Shown: in pieces, positions 53,909 through 62,133 of the stretch
How positions within the stretch are numbered: position 1 is the stretch's first letter
Layout of the letters: each line of letters starts with the position of its first letter
Position numbers and translations under genes: made by a program
Notes under the pieces: model-generated
Database searches by the model: none
Seen by the model: only the letters and a program-made list of their open reading frames with translations
Told to the model about the DNA's origin: nothing
Source of the DNA: Streptomyces flavotricini
GTDB taxonomy: Bacteria; Actinomycetota; Actinomycetes; Streptomycetales; Streptomycetaceae
Assembly: GCF_020639365.1 (NCBI RefSeq)
Contig: NZ_JAINUL010000001.1
Coordinates: 5,956,404 to 6,020,403, forward strand
Direction: 5' to 3'
DNA length: 64,000 nucleotides

Positions 53909-54105
53909 CAGGCTGCTTCCTCCAACTTGGCTTCCAGATAGGCGCGAACGCTGTCTGCAGGGATCCGGCGTGAGCGGCCCTCGGTGAAGCTCGGGAGGGC
54001 ACGGGAGCGGATCAGGTTGTAGACGGTGAAGCGGCTGAGCCGCAGGGCGGCCATGACCTCGGGAACGGTCAAGGCCTGGTGCGTGGTGGGCAGGGCAGAA
54101 CTCAC
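53908..54105 (-). CDS. xis: Excisionase-like MerR/HTH_17 protein
   Basis: 65 residues with a single MerR-like HTH: ALTVPEVMAALRLSRFTVYN and SFTEGRSRRIPADSVRAYLE. GTG 54105 is chosen because GGAGG (54113-54117 complement) lies 5 nt before it, while ATG 54117 overlaps that site. It directs excision with Int, with which it is coupled. Confidence 0.85.
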   Translation of the reverse strand: MSSALPTTHQALTVPEVMAALRLSRFTVYNLIRSRALPSFTEGRSRRIPADSVRAYLEAKLEEAA

Positions 54106-54154
54106 TGCGGCCTCCATGGGCGTGGTAAGTGCGCGTGCTTGTCCGAGGCTGGGA

Positions 54155-54380
54155 TTTCTGCGTCATCGCGTCACTTGTGTCATCCGTGCGCCTGACCTGC
54201 GGTTTTGGGTGACGCAAGGGGTAGGCGTGCGTCATCGGTCTGCGTCACCTGTGTCATCGGGTGACGCAGGCCGGTGACGCAGGTGACGTGAGGTGACGCA
54301 GCCGCGGGCCGTCTGCGTCACCCCTATACCGGCAGGTCAGCGGTGGTTTTCAGGGCGTCAGTGACGCGGGTGACGCAACA
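54155..54380. repeat. Iteron-like field of TGACGC / GCGTCA hexamers
   Basis: Twelve exact copies in about 217 bp on both strands (starting at 54160, 54168, 54210, 54229, 54242, 54262, 54275, 54294, 54315, 54355, 54362, 54371), several in the larger form GGTGACGCAGG. It lies in the 462-bp gap between xis and the ATPase gene, where a replication origin or regulator binding array would be expected. Confidence 0.6.
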
Positions 54381-54383
54381 TCT

Positions 54384-54404
54384 CCTCTCTTAGGAAAAGA
54401 GAGG
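54384..54404. other. Hairpin CCTCTCTT/AAGAGAGG
   Basis: 8-bp stem with 5-nt AGGAA loop in an AT-rich patch next to the repeat field. On the plus strand it is followed by GGGTTTCTGTTG; role uncertain. Confidence 0.4.
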
Positions 54405-54491
54405 GGTTTCTGTTGTGGTGCGGTGCGTCTTCAAGCGCGAAGTGAGGGGCCGCTGCGCGGCACGTCCTTTGCAGCGGCGGCAAGCCGCCGG

Positions 54492-54543
54492 ACAAGCAAG
54501 AGGAGCACGCCCCACCCAGGGCCGGGGTGCTCTTCTTGCTTGT
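54492..54543 (-). terminator. Terminator after the ATPase/prim-pol operon
   Basis: 17-bp stem ACAAGCAAGAGGAGCAC (one G-T pair) with an 18-nt GC-rich loop, 25 bp past the stop of the ATPase gene. Confidence 0.75.
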
Positions 54544-54567
54544 GCAGGGGTTGGGTGTTCGCGCGGG

Positions 54568-56049
54568 TTAGAACGCTGCTTGCTGCTCGTGGGGCGCCGG
54601 GGCGGTGGGCCGGGTCAAATCGATGTAGCGGGCGGCTTTGGTGCGGCCCCAGTCGACGAGAACGCCGCGGGCGGCGAGGGTGGGCTGTAGGCGCTTGAGG
54701 CGGTCGGAGAGGACTTTCCCGGTGGTGGGCCACCCCTTGGGCAGGGGCCGGAAGTCCTCGCCGGCGTAGAGCTGGGTGAGGGCGTGGAGCCACTCCGCCG
54801 AGGTCATCCGCGCTTCCTCGCCCGGGTCGAGGGTGGCGGCGTGCTTGAGGACGGTCTGGGCGAGGAGGTCGCCTTCGATGACGTCGTCGTTGAGGTCGTC
54901 GAGGCTGGCCCGGTAGGCGGTCAGCGCGCTGAGGCCGGTGGCGGTGTCGAGTTGGGCGCAGAGGTGGGCGAAGTCGGCCATGCGCAAGTCGGTGGGGGTG
55001 TCGGCTTCGGTGGCTCGGACCTTGACGGTGAGGTCGAGTAGGGAGCCGAGGATGACGGGCAGGGCCGGCTTGTACTCCGCCCACAGCTCAGCCTCGGTCC
55101 GGCGTACCTGGGGTCGCACGAGCCGTAGGGGTAGGAGTCGTTCGGCGAGGTCGGGGCGGATGACTCCCACGTCGATGCCGGTCAGCAGGAGGGGGCGGCG
55201 GTAGCGGGAGCGGACGACATCGCCGTCGGTGAACAGGGCGCGTTTGATGCTTTCGGCGCCGGTGACGATGCAGCACATCAGGTCGGACAGGTCCGGCGGC
55301 AGGTGGGAGAGGTTGTCGAGGGCGGTGACCCATCCGGCGGCCACTGCGGTGATCAGGTTTTCCTCGTCTTTCGGTGCGCGGCGCAGGTCGCCGGTCATGC
55401 CCTCGATGATCCGTACCAGCATGCGCCCGGCGGTCGACTTGCCGGCGCCTTGGGGGCCGGTGAGGAACGGTGCGGGGACGGGCACGGACGGCTCCAGGCA
55501 GCCGATCAGCCAGGCGATGGCGAGGCACTCGCTTTCGGCGTTGGCGAAGTTGCACAGCCTCAGCAGAGCGTCGATGCCTTTGCCGTTGGTGTCCTTGTCG
55601 GGGAGGGGGAGCTCGCCGGTGAGCTGGGTGCGCCGCCAGCACACCTCTTGCGGGTCGGGGACGCGGATGTCCCAGCCGGTGGGGTGGATGCGGACGGACT
55701 GGCCGTCGTCGCGGCCGAGGTCCAGCCAGGTCGCGCCGTCGAATCCCGGGGCTACGCGGATGTGGGTGGGCTGTACGTCCTGGCTGAGGGCGAGTGCTTC
55801 GATCAAGTCGAGTGCCTCCTTGAGTGCGCTGCCGTTGAATGAGCCGCGGCCGTCGTTGTAGAGGCCGACCATGAGTTCCTGGCGGTGGCTGCCGGTCGTG
55901 CCCTGGGAGCGGATGGGCCGGGCGACGGGGTGGCCGTTCTTCTGCGCGTAGACGGTGCCTTCGGTGGTGCGGAAGTACCGGAAGTGGTCCTGCGCGTAGT
56001 CGGTGATGATCTGCCGCGCCGGGTTCTTCTCCTCATCGGACACGGTCAC
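54568..56049 (-). CDS. P-loop ATPase of AICE replication module
   Basis: 493 residues. The Walker A motif GPQGAGKST is at 198-206 in a helicase/primase-C-like ATPase domain (about 150-330). A Walker B-like acidic stretch occurs in VTALDNLSHLPPDLSD. An N-terminal domain (about 1-140) and a C-terminal winged-helix-like region follow and precede it. Probably the replicative helicase paired with the prim-pol, whose stop it overlaps (start GTG 56049, GTGA). Confidence 0.8.
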   Translation of the reverse strand: MTVSDEEKNPARQIITDYAQDHFRYFRTTEGTVYAQKNGHPVARPIRSQGTTGSHRQELMVGLYNDGRGSFNGSALKEALDLIEALALSQDVQPTHIRVAPGFDGATWLDLGRDDGQSVRIHPTGWDIRVPDPQEVCWRRTQLTGELPLPDKDTNGKGIDALLRLCNFANAESECLAIAWLIGCLEPSVPVPAPFLTGPQGAGKSTAGRMLVRIIEGMTGDLRRAPKDEENLITAVAAGWVTALDNLSHLPPDLSDLMCCIVTGAESIKRALFTDGDVVRSRYRRPLLLTGIDVGVIRPDLAERLLPLRLVRPQVRRTEAELWAEYKPALPVILGSLLDLTVKVRATEADTPTDLRMADFAHLCAQLDTATGLSALTAYRASLDDLNDDVIEGDLLAQTVLKHAATLDPGEEARMTSAEWLHALTQLYAGEDFRPLPKGWPTTGKVLSDRLKRLQPTLAARGVLVDWGRTKAARYIDLTRPTAPAPHEQQAAF

Positions 56050-56894
56050 ATCCCCAACTGAGTGCGGGCGTTGGTCCAGGCGTCCTCGCAGTGCCGCAAC
56101 GACTCGCCCTTCTCCTGCGCGGCCTTGAACAGGCGGCCGATGTGGCCGTCGGTGAGGCAGCCGCACTGGCCGTGGGCGGACAGCACGGCGAGGAACATCC
56201 GGTACACGGCGTTGTGGATGGCCTCGGGCGCCTCCTTGATGCGCTGCTCCGCCATGGCGATGCCGCGTTCCAGGTAGGCGGGTGATCGGTGGGGGCACTC
56301 CCCGCCGCCGACCGGTACCGACGCAGTCACGGGGCGAGACGCCGGCCGGACCGCCGCGGGCTCCTTCACGGCGAGCGCGCGCACGACGTCCGGGAGCGGC
56401 GCCATGGCGCCGGTGCCGGTGCCGAGCCACCGGGCGTAGGACATCAGGGACTTGATGTCCACGCCAGGGCGTACGGCGTTGGGGGAGGTCATAGTGCCGC
56501 GGTAGATCCAGTGCTCCCCGCGCGTGGTCGCCACGGTGCTGGTCACGGGAAGGGTCCGGCGGGCCCAGGCGATCGCGTCGGCGTTGTCGAGGTCGACGAC
56601 GGTGACCTCGGCGCCGCCGGGGTGGTAGGCCACGGCTGCGGCCTCCTGCCAGGCCGGGGCCCATGCGGGTGAGGTGAGGATGTCCGGGTCGGTGGTGGCG
56701 GCGGCCCAGGCATGGCACGGCGCCGGGCACGCGCAGGGGCCGGGGGTCTTCATGTTCGCCCGGCCGCCGCAGGCGTTCTTGCGGCAGGCGCGGCAGTTGC
56801 TCATGGGGCCCTTGCCCTCCCGCAGCGGCAGGACGGGGATGCCCCACTCGGCCAGCCGGAGAGCGATGGTCAGGTGCTTGGGCAGCGTGGTCAT
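56046..56894 (-). CDS. Bifunctional DNA primase/polymerase (prim-pol)
   Basis: 282 residues. Archaeo-eukaryotic primase fold: catalytic DxD as VVDLDNADA (Asp101, Asp103) and His128 in TTRGEHWIY. A cysteine cluster (CRACRKNAC, CACPAPC, residues 34-60) is a likely zinc knuckle. It would start replication of the excised element. Its start overlaps the methyltransferase stop (ATGA). Confidence 0.88.
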   Translation of the reverse strand: MTTLPKHLTIALRLAEWGIPVLPLREGKGPMSNCRACRKNACGGRANMKTPGPCACPAPCHAWAAATTDPDILTSPAWAPAWQEAAAVAYHPGGAEVTVVDLDNADAIAWARRTLPVTSTVATTRGEHWIYRGTMTSPNAVRPGVDIKSLMSYARWLGTGTGAMAPLPDVVRALAVKEPAAVRPASRPVTASVPVGGGECPHRSPAYLERGIAMAEQRIKEAPEAIHNAVYRMFLAVLSAHGQCGCLTDGHIGRLFKAAQEKGESLRHCEDAWTNARTQLGM

Positions 56895-57583
56895 GCGGCC
56901 ACCGCCACAGCGTTGAGGTGGGTGAGGGCCTGGCGGCCGATCCAGTGGGTGTAGGCCGGGGGGATGCACTCGCGGATGCCGTCGCGGTTCATCCACGGGA
57001 CGCCCATGTCGGCGCGGACGTAGGGGACGTTGGAGAAGTTGCCCACGGCGTGGTACCAGTCGCCGTCGCGGAGGGGGCGGCCCATCTTCCTGAGGGGGGC
57101 GGTGTGGGGCTGGTGGGCGGGCGGGGTGAGGGTGAAGCCCCCGCCGGTCTCGAACAGTCGGTGTCGGTAAGTCCGCATCCCGAATACGGCCGCGCACATC
57201 AAGACCGGGTCCCGCAGTTCCGGGGCGGCTTCGGTGACGTTCTCGATGACCCACGGCCTGCCGGTCGCCTCCAGCGCCTCGCGGACGGGTGCGATGAGGT
57301 CGGGGTGATCGCGCCCCTGGATCTTCTGCGTACGGGAGTAGCGCTGGCAGGGCGGCGAGGCGTGGATGAAGTCGAATCCCGCGCCGAAGGCGCGGATGAA
57401 GGCGACGGCGTCGCCCTGGTGGAAGCCGAGCGGGTAGCGGGTCTGCGCGGTCAGGTCGACGCCGGTCACCTCGAATCCGGCCCGGTGGTAGCCCATGCCG
57501 GCGCCGCCCTGGCAGCAGAACGCGTCCAGGAGTAACGGCTGGCGGCTGGTGTGGTCTCGCCTGATGTAGGCGGTGTGGGTCAT
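56891..57583 (-). CDS. Compact C5-cytosine DNA methyltransferase
   Basis: 230 residues. SAM-binding start LLLDAFCCQGGAGMGYHRAG (FxGxG variant), catalytic Cys79 in ASPPCQRYS (motif IV), Glu114-Asn115 in VIENV (motif VI), and a late RHRLFE (motif VIII). The target-recognition part is very short. Codon 17 is TTA (57533-57535), so translation would need the bldA tRNA. It may shield the element from host restriction. ATG 57583 follows GTGGAGGA; a GTG at 57598 is possible. Confidence 0.88.
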   Translation of the reverse strand: MTHTAYIRRDHTSRQPLLLDAFCCQGGAGMGYHRAGFEVTGVDLTAQTRYPLGFHQGDAVAFIRAFGAGFDFIHASPPCQRYSRTQKIQGRDHPDLIAPVREALEATGRPWVIENVTEAAPELRDPVLMCAAVFGMRTYRHRLFETGGGFTLTPPAHQPHTAPLRKMGRPLRDGDWYHAVGNFSNVPYVRADMGVPWMNRDGIRECIPPAYTHWIGRQALTHLNAVAVAA

Positions 57584-57616
57584 GCTGGATTCCTCCACAG
57601 GTCTCTTGATGGGTTG

Positions 57617-57667
57617 TGGATGAGGGCGGCCCGGCTTTGGCGAGACGGGGCCGCCCTCGTTGTTGTG
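57617..57667. repeat. Intergenic hairpin, repeat copy 1
   Basis: About 50-bp repeat whose ends pair GAGGGCGGCCC (57622-57632) with GGGCCGCCCTC (57648-57658). Nearly identical to copy 2 at 57887; it flanks the small gene 57669-57839. Confidence 0.75.
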
Positions 57668-57668
57668 C

Positions 57669-57839
57669 TCAGTGGCGGGTGTGATCGGTGGCCAGGTCGG
57701 TCAGCCTCTTGGCCTCGTCGGGGGCGACGTGGCGGTAGCGGACCGAGACCCGGCAGTCGGGGTGCGGGCAGCGGACAGTGCGCGTGCCGGTGAGGAGTGC
57801 GAGCGCGTCGGCGATGCGCTCGGGCAGAGGCTGGTTCAC
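57669..57839 (-). CDS. Small CxxxxC protein of unknown function
   Basis: 56 residues starting VNQPLPERIADALALL and holding TVRCPHPDCRVSVRYR. The CPHPDC pair and two His could bind zinc. GTG 57839 is preceded by GAAAGG. It is too short for a firm family; the frame is open, has a good binding site and sits between the two hairpin repeats. Confidence 0.6.
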   Translation of the reverse strand: MNQPLPERIADALALLTGTRTVRCPHPDCRVSVRYRHVAPDEAKRLTDLATDHTRH

Positions 57840-57886
57840 GCGGGCCTTTCAGCGGTTGTTGAGGGTGTCGGTGGCGCGTCCGGACA

Positions 57887-57937
57887 TGGATGAGGGCGGC
57901 CCGGACTCTGGTGAGACGGGGCCGCCCTCGTTGTGTC
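57887..57937. repeat. Intergenic hairpin, repeat copy 2
   Basis: Second copy of the 57617 repeat with the same 11-bp stem (57892-57902 with 57919-57929). It lies between the small genes at 57669 and 57952. Confidence 0.75.
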
Positions 57938-57951
57938 TGCTGGGCGGGCGT

Positions 57952-58113
57952 TCAGTCGTTGATCTGCCTGCGGACCTCGGCGACGAGGCGGAGGATTTCG
58001 TGTGCCATGTCGGCGATCGCCTGCAGCTGCTCCTCCACGTCCGCCGTGTTCGGTCCGGTGAAGGAGAAGGACGGTTCCTTGTTCGGCTTGGGGTCGGCGA
58101 ACGAGAACGACAC
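57952..58113 (-). CDS. Small helical protein of unknown function
   Basis: 53 residues; VSFSFADPKPNKEPSFSFTG then one long helix (ADVEEQLQAIADMAHEILRL). GTG 58113 is chosen because GGAG lies 6 nt before it; a longer frame upstream has no site. Precedes hairpin copy 2. Confidence 0.6.
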   Translation of the reverse strand: MSFSFADPKPNKEPSFSFTGPNTADVEEQLQAIADMAHEILRLVAEVRRQIND

Positions 58114-58130
58114 GGGAAGCTCCAGCCGGG

Positions 58131-58580
58131 TCAGATGTTCTGATGGTGTGCGCGCCGGATGGCGGCCTCCCACACGCCGCGCACCTGCGGTCCGGTGTGG
58201 GAGTCGTTCCAGGCAGGGATCGCTGCCCACTGGTTGCCGTGCTGGCGGCGGGCCTCGTCCAGGAGGAGCTTCCCGGCGTCCCGGTAGGCGGCGTTGCGGG
58301 CGCCGGCCGCTGCGCGCAGTGCGCCGATGGAGCAGCGGGCGCCCTCGGGGTGGATCAGGCGGTGCTTGGCCCAGCCGTGGGTGTTGAGGAAGGCGAGGGC
58401 GTCGGTGAGGGTCTTCTCGACCGGGCCGGGCCGGTGCGCTGGCGGGGCGGCGGCGAGGATGACGGACACGGCCGGGGCCGCGGGGGCGGCGGGTTCCGGG
58501 GTGGGGTCGAGGAGCTGGAACGCCTTCGCGTACAGGTCCTCGTCGACGGGGGCGAAGTGGGTGTCGGTGCGGGTGGTCAT
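58131..58580 (-). CDS. DUF6197-like protein
   Basis: 149 residues. A low-complexity Ala/Pro stretch (about 30-55) is followed by a helical domain with HGWAKHRLIHPEGARCSIGA and AIPAWNDSHTGPQVRGVWEA, which resembles DUF6197. Function unknown. GGAGGGC precedes ATG 58580; the start overlaps the translocase stop (ATGA). Confidence 0.65.
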   Translation of the reverse strand: MTTRTDTHFAPVDEDLYAKAFQLLDPTPEPAAPAAPAVSVILAAAPPAHRPGPVEKTLTDALAFLNTHGWAKHRLIHPEGARCSIGALRAAAGARNAAYRDAGKLLLDEARRQHGNQWAAIPAWNDSHTGPQVRGVWEAAIRRAHHQNI

Positions 58581-60742
58581 GCTGCCCTCCATAGGCCGTT
58601 CTCGTTGGTGATCTCGTCTCGCTTCTTCAGTTCGGAGAGGCGGGGCTTGATGTTCTTGGCGGAGGTGCCGAGCTTGCGGGCGATGGTCTCGGCGGTCATG
58701 GGGATGGATTCCTGTCGCAGGAGTTCGAGGATTCGCGGCTTGATCAGCTCCTGTCCGTCCGAAGGGGCCGCGGGGCCGGCGGGGTCGGTCTGGGGCCGCC
58801 GGTGCGGTACAGGCGGGCCTTGCTGGGCCTTGGTGAGGAGGTCGGTGAGGCTGCCGATCAGGTTCTTGCCGCGCTGGTCGACCATCGGGGTGTGCGTGAC
58901 GGCCTCCCGGTGGCGCCAGGCCTGGCAGTCCTCGATGACGACGGGGGTCGTGTCTGCGGCGAGGGAGATGGGCGGGACGTCCAGGTGCAGGGAGCGGAAC
59001 TGGACGGCCTGGGAGCCGGGGGTGAGTAGGTAGCCGAGGCCGAAGGTGCCGTCCTCGGGATTGGCGGCGGCTTCGGTGTCCAGGCCGCTCATGTCCCGGT
59101 CGGCGACCTTGGCGTACTGGCCCGGCCACTGCGGCGGGATCCTCGACAGGTCGATGCCCTCCGCGCCCTCGACCGCGTTCGCCCCGACCAGGGAGCCCTG
59201 TCCCTTGGCGCAGCGCAGGAACACCGCGCCGCCCCCGATCAGGAGCTGGGAGCGGATGATCGAGGAGTTGCCGAGGTCTTCAGCCAGCGGGGTCTGGGTG
59301 GCCAGTACGACGCCGATCCCCCGCTTGAGGGCCCGGCGGGTGAGCTGCTCGACGATCGCCTTGGCCTCTGCGTGGTACTGGGAGGAGACCGACAGCAGCA
59401 TGTGTGCTTCGTCGATGACGATCAGGATCAGCGGGTCGGTGAAGGGGAAGGCGGGGGAGCGGTAGCGGGCTTCGCGGTCGAGCATCAGCGCGTAGGCCAG
59501 CCGCAGGGCGCCCATCGCTTCGTCCAGGCCGTCGCCGCAGTAGGCGGCCAGGCCTGCTCCGGCGATGGTGCCGGCCTGCGGGGAGGAGAGGATCACCGCG
59601 ATCCGCGACTTGTGCGCGGACAGAAGAACCTGCTCCAGCACCCCGGACTTCCCGGAGCGGGAGCCGCCCACGAGGTACAGGTGGCGAGCGCCAGAACCCG
59701 GCTGGGCCAGGGGAACCAGAGCGGCGCGGGCGTCGATGTAGGTGCCCAGGCGGACGTATCCGCGCGAGTCCATGGACAGTTCGTCGACGACCGAGGAGAG
59801 CATCGTGCCGTGCATCAGCGCGTGCTCCTTCATCACGCGCACCCCCATCTGCGAGGGCATATCGGTGGGACTCAGAGCGATCTGGATCGTCGATAGGTGG
59901 AGGTTGCCTGCCAGGTCCTGGATGTTGACGGTCCCGATCGCCTTCCGGTCGCGGGTAGCGATCCCCTCCCAGTCCAGGGGCCCGTCGTAGCGGGTCAGGG
60001 CCAGGGTCGTGCCGGGCATCGCACCCTCGGGTACGCCCACGTAGGCGGCCCAGAGCTGCTCGGGAGTCGTGGGGACGCCGCCGGCCGCGATCTGCGGCTG
60101 CTGTGGCGCCTTTTTGAGGTGGACGGTGACGGGGAGCGCGTTCGGCGCGTAGTGCTTCGGGTCGCCCATCTCGACCTGGGAGACGGGGATCTGGTAGACG
60201 GAGGCGATATCGGCGGCCTTCACCCGGACCTGCTGGCCCTGAGGCAGCGTGATGATCCCGGTGAACGACACGCGGTCGTCCCCGGCCTCGATGGCGAGGT
60301 GCGCGAGCTGGGCCCCGGGCTGGATCAGCTTGCGGCCCTCGGTCTGGGTGGGGCCGGAGATGAACTCCGTCCACCACGCGGTGATGAGCTGCGCCTGAGA
60401 ACTCTGGCCCCCCGCCGCCGCCGTCGTGGCAGGCAGGGCGGGGAGGTCGCCGGCGGTGTTGCGGTGATGGGCGAGAACGGCCGCCCCGGTCGGCACCGCC
60501 AGCCCGAGAGCGAACAGCGGACTCATCCCGCTCGCCAGGACTTCGTGGGCGGCGATACCGCAGCCGGTGGCCGTGATCCCGCAGGCGATCAGGGAGCGCA
60601 GGACGGCGGCGGAGGCGCTGACAGCCCACGCCCCCGCCCCCGCCGCTCCTGCAGCGAGGGCGGACCAGGGGCCGACGGTCGTGGATGCCACTGCGAGAGC
60701 CGCGGGCGCGTACTGGATGAACTGTGCTCGGGTCGGCCCCAT
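58577..60742 (-). CDS. FtsK/SpoIIIE-type conjugal DNA translocase (Tra)
   Basis: 721 residues. Two or three N-terminal membrane helices (about 10-95) are followed by a motor domain with Walker A GGSRSGKSG (359-367) and Walker B LILIVIDEAHMLL (about 440), and a C-terminal winged helix (about 670-721: PMTAETIARKLGTSAKNIKP). In Streptomyces such one-protein hexameric pumps move double-stranded DNA between hyphae. ATG 60742 behind AAGGAG. Confidence 0.9.
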   Translation of the reverse strand: MGPTRAQFIQYAPAALAVASTTVGPWSALAAGAAGAGAWAVSASAAVLRSLIACGITATGCGIAAHEVLASGMSPLFALGLAVPTGAAVLAHHRNTAGDLPALPATTAAAGGQSSQAQLITAWWTEFISGPTQTEGRKLIQPGAQLAHLAIEAGDDRVSFTGIITLPQGQQVRVKAADIASVYQIPVSQVEMGDPKHYAPNALPVTVHLKKAPQQPQIAAGGVPTTPEQLWAAYVGVPEGAMPGTTLALTRYDGPLDWEGIATRDRKAIGTVNIQDLAGNLHLSTIQIALSPTDMPSQMGVRVMKEHALMHGTMLSSVVDELSMDSRGYVRLGTYIDARAALVPLAQPGSGARHLYLVGGSRSGKSGVLEQVLLSAHKSRIAVILSSPQAGTIAGAGLAAYCGDGLDEAMGALRLAYALMLDREARYRSPAFPFTDPLILIVIDEAHMLLSVSSQYHAEAKAIVEQLTRRALKRGIGVVLATQTPLAEDLGNSSIIRSQLLIGGGAVFLRCAKGQGSLVGANAVEGAEGIDLSRIPPQWPGQYAKVADRDMSGLDTEAAANPEDGTFGLGYLLTPGSQAVQFRSLHLDVPPISLAADTTPVVIEDCQAWRHREAVTHTPMVDQRGKNLIGSLTDLLTKAQQGPPVPHRRPQTDPAGPAAPSDGQELIKPRILELLRQESIPMTAETIARKLGTSAKNIKPRLSELKKRDEITNENGLWRAA

Positions 60743-60752
60743 GGCCCGCTCC

Positions 60753-61145
60753 TTACGGCTGGGTGTAGAAGGCGGCTTCGGCCATCTCGACCGGCGACGT
60801 GTCCACGGCATCGGCGATGCCGCCGTGTTCGCTCTCGACGGTCGTCTTCGCCTCGTCGGCGGCTGCGGCCGCGCTGTCGGCGGCGGCGGTGTAGGCGCTG
60901 GCCGCGTCCTTGGCGCCGGTCATGGTCAGGGCCGCGTCCGCGAACTCCGCGGTGGTGGCGTCGTCCACGGCCAGCGCCTTCATGGTCTCGGCGGCGTCCT
61001 GCATCTGCTCGGCGATCTCGTTGACGTCGGAGGCGAGCGTGGTGACTGCGTCGGCGTGCTCGTGGACCTGGTGGGTGAGCCAGGCGAGCTTGGTGCGCAG
61101 GGCCGCGTAGGTCGCGGCGTCCTTGAGGGATTCGGTGACAGACAT
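60753..61145 (-). CDS. Coiled-coil protein with C-terminal HGGI-FY motif
   Basis: 130 residues, helical and Ala-rich with no signal peptide. It ends ESEHGGIADAVDTSPVEMAE then AAFYTQP. The HGGI..AV..SP......FY pattern recurs at the end of the next gene upstream. Gap of 10 bp to the Tra gene, so co-transcribed. Unknown function. Confidence 0.7.
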   Translation of the reverse strand: MSVTESLKDAATYAALRTKLAWLTHQVHEHADAVTTLASDVNEIAEQMQDAAETMKALAVDDATTAEFADAALTMTGAKDAASAYTAAADSAAAAADEAKTTVESEHGGIADAVDTSPVEMAEAAFYTQP

Positions 61146-61161
61146 GCTGGCCTCTCCTCGG

Positions 61162-62133
61162 CTATCGGGCGTTGTAGAAGTCGCGTTCGGCGGGCTTGGT
61201 CAGCGGGGAGTCCGCGACGGCCCGGAAGATGCCGCCGTGTCGGACCTCGGCGTTCGCGGACGCGGTGCGGCACGCTTCCTCGCCGCCCTGGATCTGGTCG
61301 TGGAGCTTCTTAGCCGCGGCGGCCTGGAGCTCGAGCTGCTCCTTGAGGTGCTCGCACTTGCCGATCAAGTTGTCGCCGACGCCCTTCTCCGTGATCTCGG
61401 CGATCAGCACGTCGCAGTCCGCGGCGACCTGCTCGGACTCGTCGACGAGTGCCAAACAGGCCTCGGAAGTGGTCTGGCACAGGGTGGCGGCGCCTTCGGC
61501 GAGGTCGATGACCTGGGTGAGGGTGATGACCTCACCACCGCTGTAGGTGCGGCTCTTCCCGCTCGCGGTGGTGACGTGGATGCCCTTGTCGTCCACGGTT
61601 GCGGTGTGCGGGACGGGCGGGTTGGGCTGCATCGCGGGGTCCTTCCTGATGCGGTCGGGGAGGGTGACGGTGCGGGGCGGCGGGATCGTGCCGGGCGGCG
61701 GGATCGTCGGGTCCGGCGCAGGCGCGGCGGTGGGCGGCGTGGTCGGCTTCGGCGGCGGGACCGTCGGGGGTGTGGTCGGCTTGGGCGGCACCGTGGGCTT
61801 CGGCGGCACGGTGGTCCCCGCGGTGGGTGCGGAGGGCCCCGGCGGAGGCTGGGCGGAAGGCGAACCGGAAGGCTTGGTGCCCGGCTTCTTCAGGTAGGCG
61901 GAACGCCACCCATCCCGGAGGCCCCCGGCCCAATGCGCACCCGCCAGGAGTCCGTAATGCGTTTTCGCTGCGGCGTTGTAGGCGGCGTTTCGGAATGTAT
62001 CCGGCGCCCTGGTCGGCGACCATTTGTCCTTCGGTTTCGGCGGGGGCTTCTTGATTCCCGCCTGCTCGTACTTGCCGTGCGTGTTGTCGACGCCGACGAG
62101 GTAGGCGATGGCGAGGAGAACGAGGAGTTCCAC
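61162..62133 (-). CDS. Exported/anchored protein with Pro-rich stalk and HGGI-FY domain
   Basis: 323 residues. A short N-terminal hydrophobic segment (MELLVLLAIAYLVGV), a basic/aromatic region (about 30-90), a Pro/Thr-rich stalk (about 90-165) and a helical C-terminal domain (about 200-323) ending in HGGIFRAVADSP then FYNAR. The layout (anchor, wall-spanning stalk, helical head) suggests a surface protein. GTG 62133 behind GAAGGAGGG. Confidence 0.75.
   Translation of the reverse strand: MELLVLLAIAYLVGVDNTHGKYEQAGIKKPPPKPKDKWSPTRAPDTFRNAAYNAAAKTHYGLLAGAHWAGGLRDGWRSAYLKKPGTKPSGSPSAQPPPGPSAPTAGTTVPPKPTVPPKPTTPPTVPPPKPTTPPTAAPAPDPTIPPPGTIPPPRTVTLPDRIRKDPAMQPNPPVPHTATVDDKGIHVTTASGKSRTYSGGEVITLTQVIDLAEGAATLCQTTSEACLALVDESEQVAADCDVLIAEITEKGVGDNLIGKCEHLKEQLELQAAAAKKLHDQIQGGEEACRTASANAEVRHGGIFRAVADSPLTKPAERDFYNAR

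Noticed and set aside
53908..54117. ATG 54117 as excisionase start
   Set aside because: The ATG overlaps the GGAGG that correctly precedes GTG 54105.
54155..54380. CRISPR array
   Set aside because: Repeat units are 6-11 bp on both strands with uneven spacing, with no 28-37 bp repeats and no cas genes.
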